From Haoranjiania flava (GTDB lineage Bacteria; Bacteroidota; Bacteroidia; Chitinophagales; Chitinophagaceae), in NCBI RefSeq assembly GCF_025631005.1, contig NZ_JAOTPL010000002.1, positions 62,001 to 126,000 on the forward strand: 64,000 nucleotides of DNA, written 5' to 3'. Both the position numbers and the translations under genes were made by a program. The notes below the pieces were generated by a model that did not search any database, was not told where the DNA came from, and saw only the letters and a program-made list of their open reading frames with translations. Of the stretch, positions 44,237-53,012 are shown one piece after another. Numbering within the stretch: position 1 is the first letter of the stretch; each line of letters starts with the position of its first letter.

Positions 44237-45124
44237 TTATTTTACCGGCTTTTTCACTCTTCTTGAGAAGTACAGGCCTGCAACGATCATGGCAGAACCC
44301 AGTATTTGCAGCCAGCCTATTGCCTCTCCGTCTACATACCCCCAGAAAAGTGCCACCACCGGCAACAGCAAGGCTACATTTGAGGCAAACAACGGCGATG
44401 TGTCTTTAATGAGTTTGTAATTGTAAATATTGGCAAGTACAGTACCGAAAAAGGAAAGAATAAAGATATATCCCAAACCTTCCCAACGCGCAGGATAGCT
44501 ATTGAAATTATGAAAAAAACCTGTGATCAATAAAGTGATGGCTCCCGGCACGATCAGCGCCACACCAATGTAAGATGCCCAGGCAATAGCAGGTACGCGC
44601 ATACGCCTTTTTGTAATGAATGTATTAATGGCATAAAACACGGTGGCCAGAAGCAGCAGGATAAAATAAAGCCAATTGCTGTCTTGTGAAGTTGCACTTT
44701 TTTCACCTCCCACAAATAAAAGCAATACGCCGATGAATGCCATGATCACGCCGATAATTTCTCCGCGGCTGGAATGCATTTTCAGGAAGATTGCGCCAAG
44801 CGTAATGATGAATATGGATTGTGTAGAGTTCAATACGCCCGCAACAGCGCTGCTCACATGCTCCTGCGCATACGGGAAAATAAACATTGGCAGCAGGTTG
44901 CCGGTAAGCGCTGCCAGCAAAATCCATTTAAGGTGTCTCCTGGGAAATATTTTTCTGAAACGATAGGCAGTTGGCGCCAGCATCAGCCCTGCCAATGTCA
45001 TACGGATGGCGCCTACCTGGAATGGGGTAAAGGAAGCAACACCCTTTTTTATAAGAATAAAAGAAGAGCCCCAGACTATAGATAGCAGGAAAAGTGTGAT
45101 CCAGTCTCTTACTCTTAATTTCAT
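44237..45124 (-). CDS. EamA/DMT family transporter
   Basis: 295 aa with ten hydrophobic helices in two five-helix repeats, as in drug/metabolite transporters. The first repeat holds FLLSIVWGSSFILIKKGV near the N-terminus and the second ends GWLQILGSAMIVAGLYFS. The short basic C-terminus is usual. Substrates range from amino acids to drugs and cannot be predicted. It is convergent with the YHS gene, 1 bp apart. Confidence 0.85.
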   Translation of the reverse strand: MKLRVRDWITLFLLSIVWGSSFILIKKGVASFTPFQVGAIRMTLAGLMLAPTAYRFRKIFPRRHLKWILLAALTGNLLPMFIFPYAQEHVSSAVAGVLNSTQSIFIITLGAIFLKMHSSRGEIIGVIMAFIGVLLLFVGGEKSATSQDSNWLYFILLLLATVFYAINTFITKRRMRVPAIAWASYIGVALIVPGAITLLITGFFHNFNSYPARWEGLGYIFILSFFGTVLANIYNYKLIKDTSPLFASNVALLLPVVALFWGYVDGEAIGWLQILGSAMIVAGLYFSRRVKKPVK

Positions 45125-45521
45125 CCGTAAATCTTTTAATGTTTGAATGGCCGGATATGCATTCTTCCCGGTAGCTATCGGGAAGAATGCTTTGTTACAT
45201 ATGTATATGTTTTTGTTTTTGCGAGCACATGGAATTTACCATAAAACTTCCAGCATGTTTGGTAAAAATCTACTCAAAATTCTTATGGACATTTCATGCG
45301 CATTTAACCTTATTTCTTTACCAGGTTTTAGGATGTACTGGAGCCGTTTGATCGCCAAATATACATGCATGCTCTCCTGGTAAAAAATGGTAGGCAAAGG
45401 TAAGCGATTAGTGAATTATTTAAATAGAGCCGTAAATTTTTTGAAAATAATTAATAGTACAACCAAAAACAACCCGGCAGTTGTAAATTTTCTATTTAAG
45501 CTTCATGTAAACAGAATAAAA
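45125..45521. other. Gene-free region with a strong hairpin element
   Basis: About 400 bases between EamA and glyA. GCATTCTTCCCG (45159-45170) and CGGGAAGAATGC (45179-45190) form a perfect 12-bp stem around an 8-nt loop GTAGCTAT. A 78-codon open frame at 45147-45383 contains the hairpin and looks random. A minus-strand TATATTTG (45363-45356) could be a promoter element for a small RNA or a long leader of the EamA gene. Confidence 0.45.
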
Positions 45522-45553
45522 AACGCCTATACGCATAAAAACGTATAGGCGTT
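45522..45553 (-). terminator. Terminator of glyA
   Basis: On the minus strand arms 45553-45542 and 45533-45522 form a perfect 12-bp stem with an 8-nt loop, followed by a T-run. It begins 17 nt after the glyA stop. Confidence 0.85.
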
Positions 45554-45570
45554 GGTAAGTTCTTTTAAAA

Positions 45571-46848
45571 TTATAATTCCGGATACAAAGGAAACTGTTC
45601 CATAAATGCGTTTACCTCTTTTTTTACAGCTTCTATGGTGGCAGTATCTTCACTGTTCATCAATACCCTGTCTACCACATCTGCAATAAACTGCATGTCT
45701 GTTTCCTTCATGCCGCGTGTGGTGATGGCAGCAGTGCCAAAACGTATACCGGAGGTAACAAATGCTGACTTATCGTCGAAGGGCACCATATTTTTATTGG
45801 CAGTAATCTCGGCTTTCACCAGAGCCTGTTCTGCTTTTTTGCCGGAAATATTCTTGTTGCGCAGGTCTATCAGCATCAGGTGGTTTTCTGTACCCCCGCT
45901 GATGATGTTGTATTCCCTGGCCACAAATGCAGCAGCCAAAGCCTGTGCATTCTTTTGTACCTGGTGCGCATATTGTGTATAATCGTCTGATAAAATTTCA
46001 CCGAAAGCTACTGCTTTTGCAGCTATTACGTGCATTAAAGGCCCGCCCTGTATGCCCGGGAATACTGCCATATCCAGCAGATGGCTCATCATTTTGGTAT
46101 TGCCTTTATTGTCTTTATGCCCCCAGGGATTTTCAAAATCCTTGCGCATCATTATGATGCCTCCGCGTGGGCCGCGCAATGTTTTGTGGGTAGTGGAAGT
46201 AACAATGTGGCAATGATCAAACGGGTCACTGAGCAATCCTTTTGCTATGAGGCCTGCAGGGTGTGCAATATCGGCCATCAACAGGCAGCCAACTTCATCA
46301 GCCACTTTTCTTACCCTGGCATAGTCCCAGTCGCGGCTGTAAGCGCTGGCGCCTACAATGATAAGTTTGGGTTTTATTTCGCGCGCTTTCTGCTCAAGCA
46401 TTTCATAATCCACCAGTCCGTTTTCTTTTTGCACACCGTAGAAATGCGCTTCATACAATTTACCGCTATAGTTCACATTGGAGCCGTGTGTAAGGTGTCC
46501 GCCCATGCTTAGGTCAAGCCCTAAAATCTTATCGCCGGGATTTAAAATTGCCAGGTGCACTGCTGCATTTGCCTGTGCGCCGCTATGCGGTTGTACGTTG
46601 GCATACTCCACGTTGAATATTTGTTTCAAACGGTCAATGGCAAGGTTTTCCATTTCATCTACTACTTCACAGCCTGCGTAATACCTTTTTCCGGGATAGC
46701 CTTCGGCATACTTGTTTGTAGGAACACTGCCCATGGCCTGCATCACCTGGAGGCTGGTGAAATTTTCTGAAGCTATTAACTCAATGCCGCTTCTCTGGCG
46801 TTGTAATTCTTTGGCTAATAAGTCAAAAATTGGGGTATCTCTTTGCAT
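45571..46848 (-). CDS. glyA: Serine hydroxymethyltransferase
   Basis: 425 aa from MQRDTPIFDLLAKELQRQ; 12 upstream codons are open but not family-like. It interconverts serine and glycine and feeds one-carbon units to folate. The PLP lysine lies in VTSTTHKTLRGPRGG, and ELIASENFTSLQVMQAMGS, YAEGYPGKRYYAGCE and MGGHLTHG are conserved. A -7 element TATTTTTG (46879-46872, minus) is about 24 bases upstream. The strong hairpin after the gene ends the unit. Confidence 0.97.
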   Translation of the reverse strand: MQRDTPIFDLLAKELQRQRSGIELIASENFTSLQVMQAMGSVPTNKYAEGYPGKRYYAGCEVVDEMENLAIDRLKQIFNVEYANVQPHSGAQANAAVHLAILNPGDKILGLDLSMGGHLTHGSNVNYSGKLYEAHFYGVQKENGLVDYEMLEQKAREIKPKLIIVGASAYSRDWDYARVRKVADEVGCLLMADIAHPAGLIAKGLLSDPFDHCHIVTSTTHKTLRGPRGGIIMMRKDFENPWGHKDNKGNTKMMSHLLDMAVFPGIQGGPLMHVIAAKAVAFGEILSDDYTQYAHQVQKNAQALAAAFVAREYNIISGGTENHLMLIDLRNKNISGKKAEQALVKAEITANKNMVPFDDKSAFVTSGIRFGTAAITTRGMKETDMQFIADVVDRVLMNSEDTATIEAVKKEVNAFMEQFPLYPEL

Positions 46849-46932
46849 AGAGGATGTATTTTTAAGAATAACAAAAATAGCCAAATAATTCTATAAAACG
46901 CCGCGCCACCTGCATGGCGAATAAAAACTTTG

Positions 46933-46940
46933 TACATTTG
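46933..46940 (+). promoter_or_regulatory. -7 promoter element upstream of the nucleotidyltransferase gene
   Basis: TACATTTG matches TAnnTTTG exactly and lies 66 bases before the next plus-strand start. No good -33 box was found, so this is a weaker call. Confidence 0.4.
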
Positions 46941-47006
46941 CCTCTTACATACAACGCACAACGTATACATAACCTATGGTGTGTAGAAAAAAATAAATTC
47001 TAACGG

Positions 47007-48002
47007 ATGAAAGCAATAATACCGGTTGCAGGCACCGGCGCAAAGTTACGGCCTCATACATACACCCAACCCAAAGCATTGCTGCCGGTAGCAGGAAAAA
47101 CTGTTCTTGATTTTACAGTAGAGCAATTAAAAAATGCCGGCATCAGAGAGTTTATCTTTATTATTGGTTACCTGGGTGGAAAAGTACAGGAGCACGTAAA
47201 CGAAAAATATCCGGATCTTATCTGCCATTTTGTACAGCAGGACAAAAGAGAGGGTACGGGCCATGCCATTATCCTTGCTAAAGAAATTGTAGCCAACGAT
47301 GAACTGATCATTGTCATGGGCGATACCATCACTGATTTTGATGTGGCTGAAGTAATTAATGCAGATAAAACCATGATCGCGGTAAAAAGGGTCGACGATC
47401 CGCGCGGCTTTGGTGTGGTACAGCTAAAAGCTGATGGCTATATATCCCACCTGGAAGAGAAGCCCGCCATACCTATGAGCAACACTGCACTGGTGGGTGT
47501 GTACAGGATCAAAGAAACCAATATATTGTTTGAATGCCTGGATACACTTTTCTCCGACAACATAAAAACGCACGGACAATACCACCTTACAGATGCACTG
47601 CAATGCATGATCTCTAAAGGTGTGCGCATGAAATCTTTCGGGGTGCGGCGCTGGTACGATTGTGGCCGCAAAGATACACTGCTGGAAACAAATGCTTTCC
47701 TGCTGAAGCACCAGAGCATGGGGATACATGAGAGCGTGACCACCGAAAGGTCCATCATCATTGCACCGGTAAGCATAGGCGCTAATTGCGTGATAGAAGG
47801 TTCTATCATAGGCCCGCATATTTCGGTAGGGGAAAATACCATTATCAGCAATTCCATTGCACGGGACTCCATCATTGGTTCCTACGCCAAACTCGAAGAT
47901 ATGGTGATCTATAATTCCCTCATTGGGAGTGATGTAAGCCTGCATGGCTCAGGTAAGAGCCTGAATGTAGGCGACAATACAGAAATTGATTTTAATAAAT
48001 AA
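47007..48002 (+). CDS. Sugar-phosphate nucleotidyltransferase with left-handed beta-helix tail
   Basis: 331 aa. The N-terminal domain is an RmlA/GlmU-like nucleotidyltransferase: IIPVAGTGAKLRPHTYTQPK is the nucleotide loop (usual GxGTRLRP...TxxxPK; here GAKLRP), and MGDTITDF carries the metal Asp. The C-terminal hexapeptide repeats (IGANCVIEGSIIGPHISVGE) form a beta-helix, as in UDP- or dTDP-sugar enzymes. It should activate a sugar-1-phosphate for cell-surface or glycogen synthesis. The exact nucleotide and sugar are unknown. A small conserved gene follows 10 bp later. Confidence 0.88.
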   Translation: MKAIIPVAGTGAKLRPHTYTQPKALLPVAGKTVLDFTVEQLKNAGIREFIFIIGYLGGKVQEHVNEKYPDLICHFVQQDKREGTGHAIILAKEIVANDELIIVMGDTITDFDVAEVINADKTMIAVKRVDDPRGFGVVQLKADGYISHLEEKPAIPMSNTALVGVYRIKETNILFECLDTLFSDNIKTHGQYHLTDALQCMISKGVRMKSFGVRRWYDCGRKDTLLETNAFLLKHQSMGIHESVTTERSIIIAPVSIGANCVIEGSIIGPHISVGENTIISNSIARDSIIGSYAKLEDMVIYNSLIGSDVSLHGSGKSLNVGDNTEIDFNK

Positions 48003-48012
48003 AAATATTTTA

Positions 48013-48351
48013 ATGATACAGGATTTGCAGCAACGTTGGTGGAACCTGGAAGCTAAGCTGGCAGAGAAGTTCGGCAAAAAGCCTGACATGGAAACCATAC
48101 TTTTTCTCATAGGCATACAGGAGACGGGTTTTATGCCGCATAAAATTACCAAGGAACAAAAGCAGGATCTGATGCACGTAGCTGTTTGCACGCTGCTGCT
48201 ATCCAGCGGTTACTATAAGTTTGAAGGAAAGGATAAGGACGGCTGGCCGCATTTTTCACAGATCAAAGAAATTAAGATCCAGTCTTTATTTGAGCAGGAA
48301 GATTTCCTGAAAGACCATATATTGCTGTATTTTGAGCAGCATGGGTTATAG
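48013..48351 (+). CDS. Conserved small protein of unknown function
   Basis: 112 aa from MIQDLQQRWWN; an upstream ATG (47986) overlaps the preceding gene and is unlikely. It is soluble, with no signal or membrane segment, and reads as mostly helical: WNLEAKLAEKFGKKPDMETI, then GIQETGF, then KEQKQDLMHVAVCTLLLSSG. The region PHFSQIKEIKIQSLFEQEDF is acidic and basic mixed. I do not recognise a named family. It is 10 bp after the nucleotidyltransferase, so a shared transcript is likely. Confidence 0.7.
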   Translation: MIQDLQQRWWNLEAKLAEKFGKKPDMETILFLIGIQETGFMPHKITKEQKQDLMHVAVCTLLLSSGYYKFEGKDKDGWPHFSQIKEIKIQSLFEQEDFLKDHILLYFEQHGL

Positions 48352-48391
48352 CTCTATCCTTATAAGTTCTTCGCCGCGATGAATATTCACA

Positions 48392-49429
48392 TCAATAACT
48401 GGTTTCGTCAAGCTTTACTTTGCCTCTGAAAGTTTTGTAAACAAATACAGTGTAAGAGATCACCAGCGGTGCGCCGATGGCTACCATTGTAAGCATTATA
48501 CCCAGAGATTTATTGGAGGATGCTGCATTATAAACTGTAATGCTGTTGGCCGGGTCTATGGTTGAATGAAGCAATACCGGGTAAAGTTCTATTGCTACCA
48601 ATAGTAAAAGCAAGCTGATGGTAAGTGAAGAAAACAGGAAAGCCTGTTTGAATTTCTTCTTACTTGCCAGCCGCGGTACATTAAGGATGCTCAGGATGGT
48701 AGCAAGCGGCAGGGCCAGTAAATATGGGTTTTCTTTGAAAGAATCTGCAATGTTTGGGGAAATGATAAACGTGTAGAACGACATTACACAAAAACTGGCA
48801 ATGAAAAAAATATTCCCGAATTTACCCAGCCTGATCAGCTTTTCATAAAGCTGGCCTTCCGTTTTCATCAGCAGGTAAATGGCGCCGTGGGTCATAAAAA
48901 GCGCTAAGGTAGTGATGCCTACCACAATGGTGTAAGGATGCAGAAACTCAAAGAAAGGGCCGCCTATATATTCATGATTTTTGTCAAGCGGCATACCTCT
49001 CAACACATTTCCCAGGACCACACCCAGTAAAAAGGCCAGCATGATGCTGGAAATGCAGTAAGCCACATCCCAGGTATTGCGCCACCATCTCATTTCTTCT
49101 TTCCCCCGAAATTCAATGGATACAGCCCTAAAGATAATGAACATTAAAAACAGCATGAAAGGAATGTACATGGCAGAAAACAGGCTGGCATACAATACCG
49201 GGAAGCCTGCAAATAAAGCGCCGCCGCCGATCACAAGCCATACTTCATTACCGTCCCACACGGGCCCTACAGCGTTTAAGGCTGTCCTTCTATCCTTGTC
49301 TTTTTTAAAGGAAAGATGCCATGCGCCGGCGCCAAAGTCAAAGCCATCAAGAATGGCATAGCCTGAGAAAAGTCCGCCTACGACCAGAAACCAGAGAGTG
49401 GGATAATCTATTCCTAAAAAAGTTGACAT
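48392..49429 (-). CDS. cydB: Cytochrome bd quinol oxidase subunit II
   Basis: 345 aa with about nine hydrophobic helices. The start FLGIDYPTLWFLVVGGLFSG and the segment FDFGAGAWHLSFKKDKDRRT, then GPVWDGNEVWLVIGGGALFA, are typical CydB. With CydA it forms the high-affinity bd oxidase that reduces oxygen to water using quinol and resists nitric oxide and sulfide. It is 8 bp after cydA on the minus strand. A small CydX subunit was not seen. Confidence 0.95.
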   Translation of the reverse strand: MSTFLGIDYPTLWFLVVGGLFSGYAILDGFDFGAGAWHLSFKKDKDRRTALNAVGPVWDGNEVWLVIGGGALFAGFPVLYASLFSAMYIPFMLFLMFIIFRAVSIEFRGKEEMRWWRNTWDVAYCISSIMLAFLLGVVLGNVLRGMPLDKNHEYIGGPFFEFLHPYTIVVGITTLALFMTHGAIYLLMKTEGQLYEKLIRLGKFGNIFFIASFCVMSFYTFIISPNIADSFKENPYLLALPLATILSILNVPRLASKKKFKQAFLFSSLTISLLLLLVAIELYPVLLHSTIDPANSITVYNAASSNKSLGIMLTMVAIGAPLVISYTVFVYKTFRGKVKLDETSY

Positions 49430-49437
49430 AATAATGT

Positions 49438-50820
49438 TTATTTATTTCTGATAATTACATCGGCTATTTCATGCTGGTGCGGCCTTAAGTCTTCCAGGTG
49501 CTCATCATCGGGGCCGTGCTTGATTTTTTTGGTGAGCAGGTAAAGGAATAAAAACAGCAGCAAGGTATAAATGACCATGAATAAAATGAGTGAAAACAAT
49601 ACCTGGTTTGCTTCTACAGACTTGGATAAGGCATCGCTGGTACGCAATAAACCGTAAACAACCCATGGCTGCCTGCCCATTTCTGCCGCATACCAGCCAA
49701 CCTGATTGGCTATCTGTGGCAGTATCACTGCAAGTGCAAATACCCATAGCAGCCATCGTTTATCAAACAATTTTTTCTTCCACCACAGGTAGCAGGCAAA
49801 CAAGGTTAACGCTATCAGGAATATACCAATAGCAACCATGATGTGGTAAAATTGAAAAATAGCATTTACTGCCGATGGCCTGTCTTTCTTATCAAAAGCA
49901 TTGAGTCCTGTCACAGGCTTATTAAAATCTTGGTGTAGCAGGAAAGAAAGGCCGCCCGGGATTTTTAGCCCGTAAACTTTTTGTTGGTCCTTATTTACCC
50001 AGCCAAGCAGGTACATGTCTGCGGGAGCCGATTTTTCAAAATGCCCTTCGAGCGCTGCAAGCTTTGCCGGCTGGTGCTCTGCCACCACTTCTGCCGAGCT
50101 ATGCCCGGAGATCAACTGGCTCAGTGCAAACACAGTAGCTACAACCAAGGTGATCCTGAACGCTTTCTTAGATATTTCCACATGCCTGTTCTTTAAAATA
50201 TAATAAGCATGTACGCTTAAAATTAAAAAAGCACCCGCCAGGAATGCGCCCTGCCATACGTGAATAATGCGGTCAACGCTTGACGGGTTAAATACCATTT
50301 CCCAGAAGTTTGTAACCTCTGCCCGCGCCTGCATACCTTCACCTACAATTTTATAGCCTGTAGGGGTCTGTTGCCAGCTGTTGGCAACCACGATCCACAC
50401 TGCTGAAAACATAGAGCCGAAAAACACACCGATGGTAGAAAGCAGGTGTACCCAGGGTTTCACGCGGTTCCAGCCAAAAAGCAACACGCCCAGAAAGCCG
50501 CTCTCCAATGCAAAAGCAAAGATGCCTTCTGCAGCCAGAGCGCTACCAAAAATATCGCCTACATAGCGCGAATACGTAGCCCAGTTTGTGCCAAACTCAA
50601 ACTCCATTACAATACCCGTAGCCACCCCAATGCCAAACGTAAGTGCAAATATCTTTGTCCAGAATTTGGTTAATACTTCGTACTGTTTATTTTTTGTTTT
50701 GATGTAAAGGCTTTCGAAGACCACCATCAGCAGGCCGAGGCCAATGCTCAATGGCGGATAAATATAATGAAACGCAATAGTAAAAGCGAACTGTATTCGG
50801 GCAAGAATTTCTACATCCAT
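49438..50820 (-). CDS. cydA: Cytochrome bd quinol oxidase subunit I
   Basis: 460 aa from MDVEILARIQFAFTIAFHYI; seven upstream codons are open but unlikely to be used. His in the first helix (FAFTIAFHY) and Met in AAEMGRQPWVVYG are heme ligands, and the Q-loop with the quinol site is the short form. A minus-strand TATCTTTG (50846-50839) is a candidate -7 element for cydAB. The gap to the cytochrome c assembly gene is 109 bp, so cydAB may be a separate unit within the cluster. Confidence 0.96.
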   Translation of the reverse strand: MDVEILARIQFAFTIAFHYIYPPLSIGLGLLMVVFESLYIKTKNKQYEVLTKFWTKIFALTFGIGVATGIVMEFEFGTNWATYSRYVGDIFGSALAAEGIFAFALESGFLGVLLFGWNRVKPWVHLLSTIGVFFGSMFSAVWIVVANSWQQTPTGYKIVGEGMQARAEVTNFWEMVFNPSSVDRIIHVWQGAFLAGAFLILSVHAYYILKNRHVEISKKAFRITLVVATVFALSQLISGHSSAEVVAEHQPAKLAALEGHFEKSAPADMYLLGWVNKDQQKVYGLKIPGGLSFLLHQDFNKPVTGLNAFDKKDRPSAVNAIFQFYHIMVAIGIFLIALTLFACYLWWKKKLFDKRWLLWVFALAVILPQIANQVGWYAAEMGRQPWVVYGLLRTSDALSKSVEANQVLFSLILFMVIYTLLLFLFLYLLTKKIKHGPDDEHLEDLRPHQHEIADVIIRNK

Positions 50821-50929
50821 CTTTATGAGATTATGGCACAAAGATATTACAAAATCGCCCTGGTATAGTTAATTTATCATCAACAATGGAAAATGACGCT
50901 ATTATTACGAAATACCGAACAACATTGTG

Positions 50930-51760
50930 TTATCCCGAATAGGTATGCACACTCATAGAGGCTGTAGGAAGGTAGTTGACCCCAAACCAGCAAACCATCA
51001 ATAAGATAAACGCTATAATGATAATGGAAAAGTTAGTGGTTGCCTCCTTGTCTTTGTATTTGTAGCGGTAGTGAATATAAACCAGGTAGCCAAGCCAGCT
51101 AATAAATGCCCAGGTTTCTTTGGGGTCCCAGGTCCAGTAATGGCCCCATGCTTCCTTTGCCCAGAGCGCACCAAACAGTAAGCCGAACGTTAGGAAAGCA
51201 TAGCCTACATTTACGAGCCTGTCTACGATCAGCACAGTTTCTTCCGGTGCATAAGGCTTGTATTTTATGCCGGCGATAGCTGACCGGTTGGGCCGCTTAT
51301 GCTGGTATAACCCGTAAAGTGCTACAACCGTGGCCATGCCCAGCATTGCGTAAGCAAATATATACACGATCACGTGGGGGATAAACCACACGCTTTGCAA
51401 AGCAGGCATCAGCGTTTTGTTCATGGTATCCGGCTTAAAATACGTTACCAGTAAAAATACCGTGGCCATCAGCGCTGCATAGTTCAGCATCCATTTTTGC
51501 CTGTACATCCTGTACACCACCAGGCCGATTGCACCCATAAAAAAGGTATACCAGATGCGCGTTTCAGCAAGCGTACGCAGCGGAGGTCTTTCCAGCGATA
51601 TCCACAGCGCTGTAATGAATGCGCCAATGATCAATGTGGCTAAGGCATGCATCAGTATAGCTATGGTGTTCAGGCTGCCTTTTCTGGCATAAATAAGAAT
51701 GGCCGAAACAGCCCAGAGAGCGATTGATGTAAAAGCGATGTATGAAAAGTATTGCCACAT
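50930..51760 (-). CDS. ccsA: Cytochrome c assembly protein CcsA/ResC type
   Basis: 276 aa with about eight hydrophobic helices. The tryptophan-rich heme-handling motif is WGHYWTWDPKETWAFISWL near residue 200, and His residues flank it (IPHVIVYIFAYAML, YLVYIHY). With CcsB/ResB it delivers and attaches heme to CxxCH cytochromes outside the membrane. It lies 2 bp after ccsB and in the same strand as nrfA and nrfH, which need nine hemes between them. Confidence 0.9.
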   Translation of the reverse strand: MWQYFSYIAFTSIALWAVSAILIYARKGSLNTIAILMHALATLIIGAFITALWISLERPPLRTLAETRIWYTFFMGAIGLVVYRMYRQKWMLNYAALMATVFLLVTYFKPDTMNKTLMPALQSVWFIPHVIVYIFAYAMLGMATVVALYGLYQHKRPNRSAIAGIKYKPYAPEETVLIVDRLVNVGYAFLTFGLLFGALWAKEAWGHYWTWDPKETWAFISWLGYLVYIHYRYKYKDKEATTNFSIIIIAFILLMVCWFGVNYLPTASMSVHTYSG

Positions 51761-51762
51761 AA

Positions 51763-52992
51763 TTATTTCCTGTTTTTAATAAGAAAAGCCACTGAACCTG
51801 CCATCAGAATAAAGATGCCTGTGTACACCAGCGGCAGCCAGGGATCCAGTACCAGTTCTACAATGCTCACATCTGACCAGCGGCCAAGGCGCTCGTCATA
51901 GCTGGTCTGGTAAATTTTCCAGCCGTCAATTTTTACGGGGTGGTTTACCTGTATATTCTCTTCCCGTATTTCGTCTTTATTCTTTTGATAGATCACTACA
52001 TCAGATTCAAATCTTCTGGCTTCGGCCGGAGCCATCACCAGTGTATGGCTGCTGTCCAGTATTTTAGCTACCGGCGGAAACTGGAAGTTGCCTGCTGCTA
52101 TCCATTGTGTATGCTTTTCTTTTGTCAGAATATTTTCTATGGTAATGTTGGCAGCGTTTGTAGCGCCCCACATCGGATTGGCAGCATATTCATCATCACC
52201 TACGGGCACTGCATTCGGCAGGTATTTGTTAAGCGTGATCTTCCAGTCTAAAATGGTGTGGCTGCTGTTGTCATTCTCCAGTAAAAAACTTTGCGGTTTA
52301 CTGGCAGGTAAAGGATTGCCTTCGCGGTCTATAATATAAACCTTATTGGGGTAAATATCAATATTAAAGTTTTTCAGTTCAAGCGCTATCGGCAGTTCTG
52401 CCACGTTGCCGTATTCATCTGTAGCCCGCCATTCAGGTGTATCTTTCTTCAGCGTCATGGTGAGGCGTGTAAGATCGCCCTGGCCCAATACGCCTGCAAA
52501 CAAAGTTAACCACAAGCCAAAATGGTTCAGTAAAAAAGTGATATTCTTTGTCTGGAACACCAATGCTCTTTTCAGTGTTGCCAGCCACAGGTTGGTAAGC
52601 ACCATTAAAAAAATGAGCGCAAAATACCAGGTTGTAGTAATATTGTCCAGTCCCATTCTGAGTAAAACAGGGTGGGTATTTTTATTGGCAGGGTCCAGGT
52701 GTATGCTGCCCAGGCCGATGGTGAGCACCCCCAGCACTATGGTCGTGACCAGTGCAAAAGGCACGCTGCTCAGCAGGTTGATAGATTCACGCTGCTTGTA
52801 TAAAAAAAAGAGGGTGGTGAGTATGCCGATAAAAGCCAGCCCTACAAACAGGTTATTGGGAAAAGAGAACCATTCTTTTGAAATGGTTCCCATAAAGTAT
52901 TGCAATAAAAAACCGATGATCAGTAAGCCGGCTGTAATGTATATTGAATTTCTGTACTGGTATTTTTTGTGAAATTGTTTATTAAAATTCAT
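51763..52992 (-). CDS. ccsB: Cytochrome c assembly protein CcsB/ResB type
   Basis: 409 aa. Hydrophobic helices are near residues 17-35, 46-66, 77-95 and 130-170 (EIYPNKVYII-type region follows), and a last one lies at the C-terminus (PWLPLVYTGIFILMAGSVAFL). Between them is a large extracytoplasmic domain with DWKITLNKYLPNAVP. This is the ResB/Ccs1 layout: it holds the apocytochrome and passes it heme together with CcsA. It is 20 bp after nrfA. The sequence of helices was judged by eye. Confidence 0.88.
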   Translation of the reverse strand: MNFNKQFHKKYQYRNSIYITAGLLIIGFLLQYFMGTISKEWFSFPNNLFVGLAFIGILTTLFFLYKQRESINLLSSVPFALVTTIVLGVLTIGLGSIHLDPANKNTHPVLLRMGLDNITTTWYFALIFLMVLTNLWLATLKRALVFQTKNITFLLNHFGLWLTLFAGVLGQGDLTRLTMTLKKDTPEWRATDEYGNVAELPIALELKNFNIDIYPNKVYIIDREGNPLPASKPQSFLLENDNSSHTILDWKITLNKYLPNAVPVGDDEYAANPMWGATNAANITIENILTKEKHTQWIAAGNFQFPPVAKILDSSHTLVMAPAEARRFESDVVIYQKNKDEIREENIQVNHPVKIDGWKIYQTSYDERLGRWSDVSIVELVLDPWLPLVYTGIFILMAGSVAFLIKNRK

Positions 52993-53012
52993 ATTGGTCA
53001 GTCAGTTGCGGT

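Noticed and set aside
45147..45383. 78-codon open frame between EamA and glyA
   Set aside because: It runs through a perfect hairpin and has no family motif; composition looks random.
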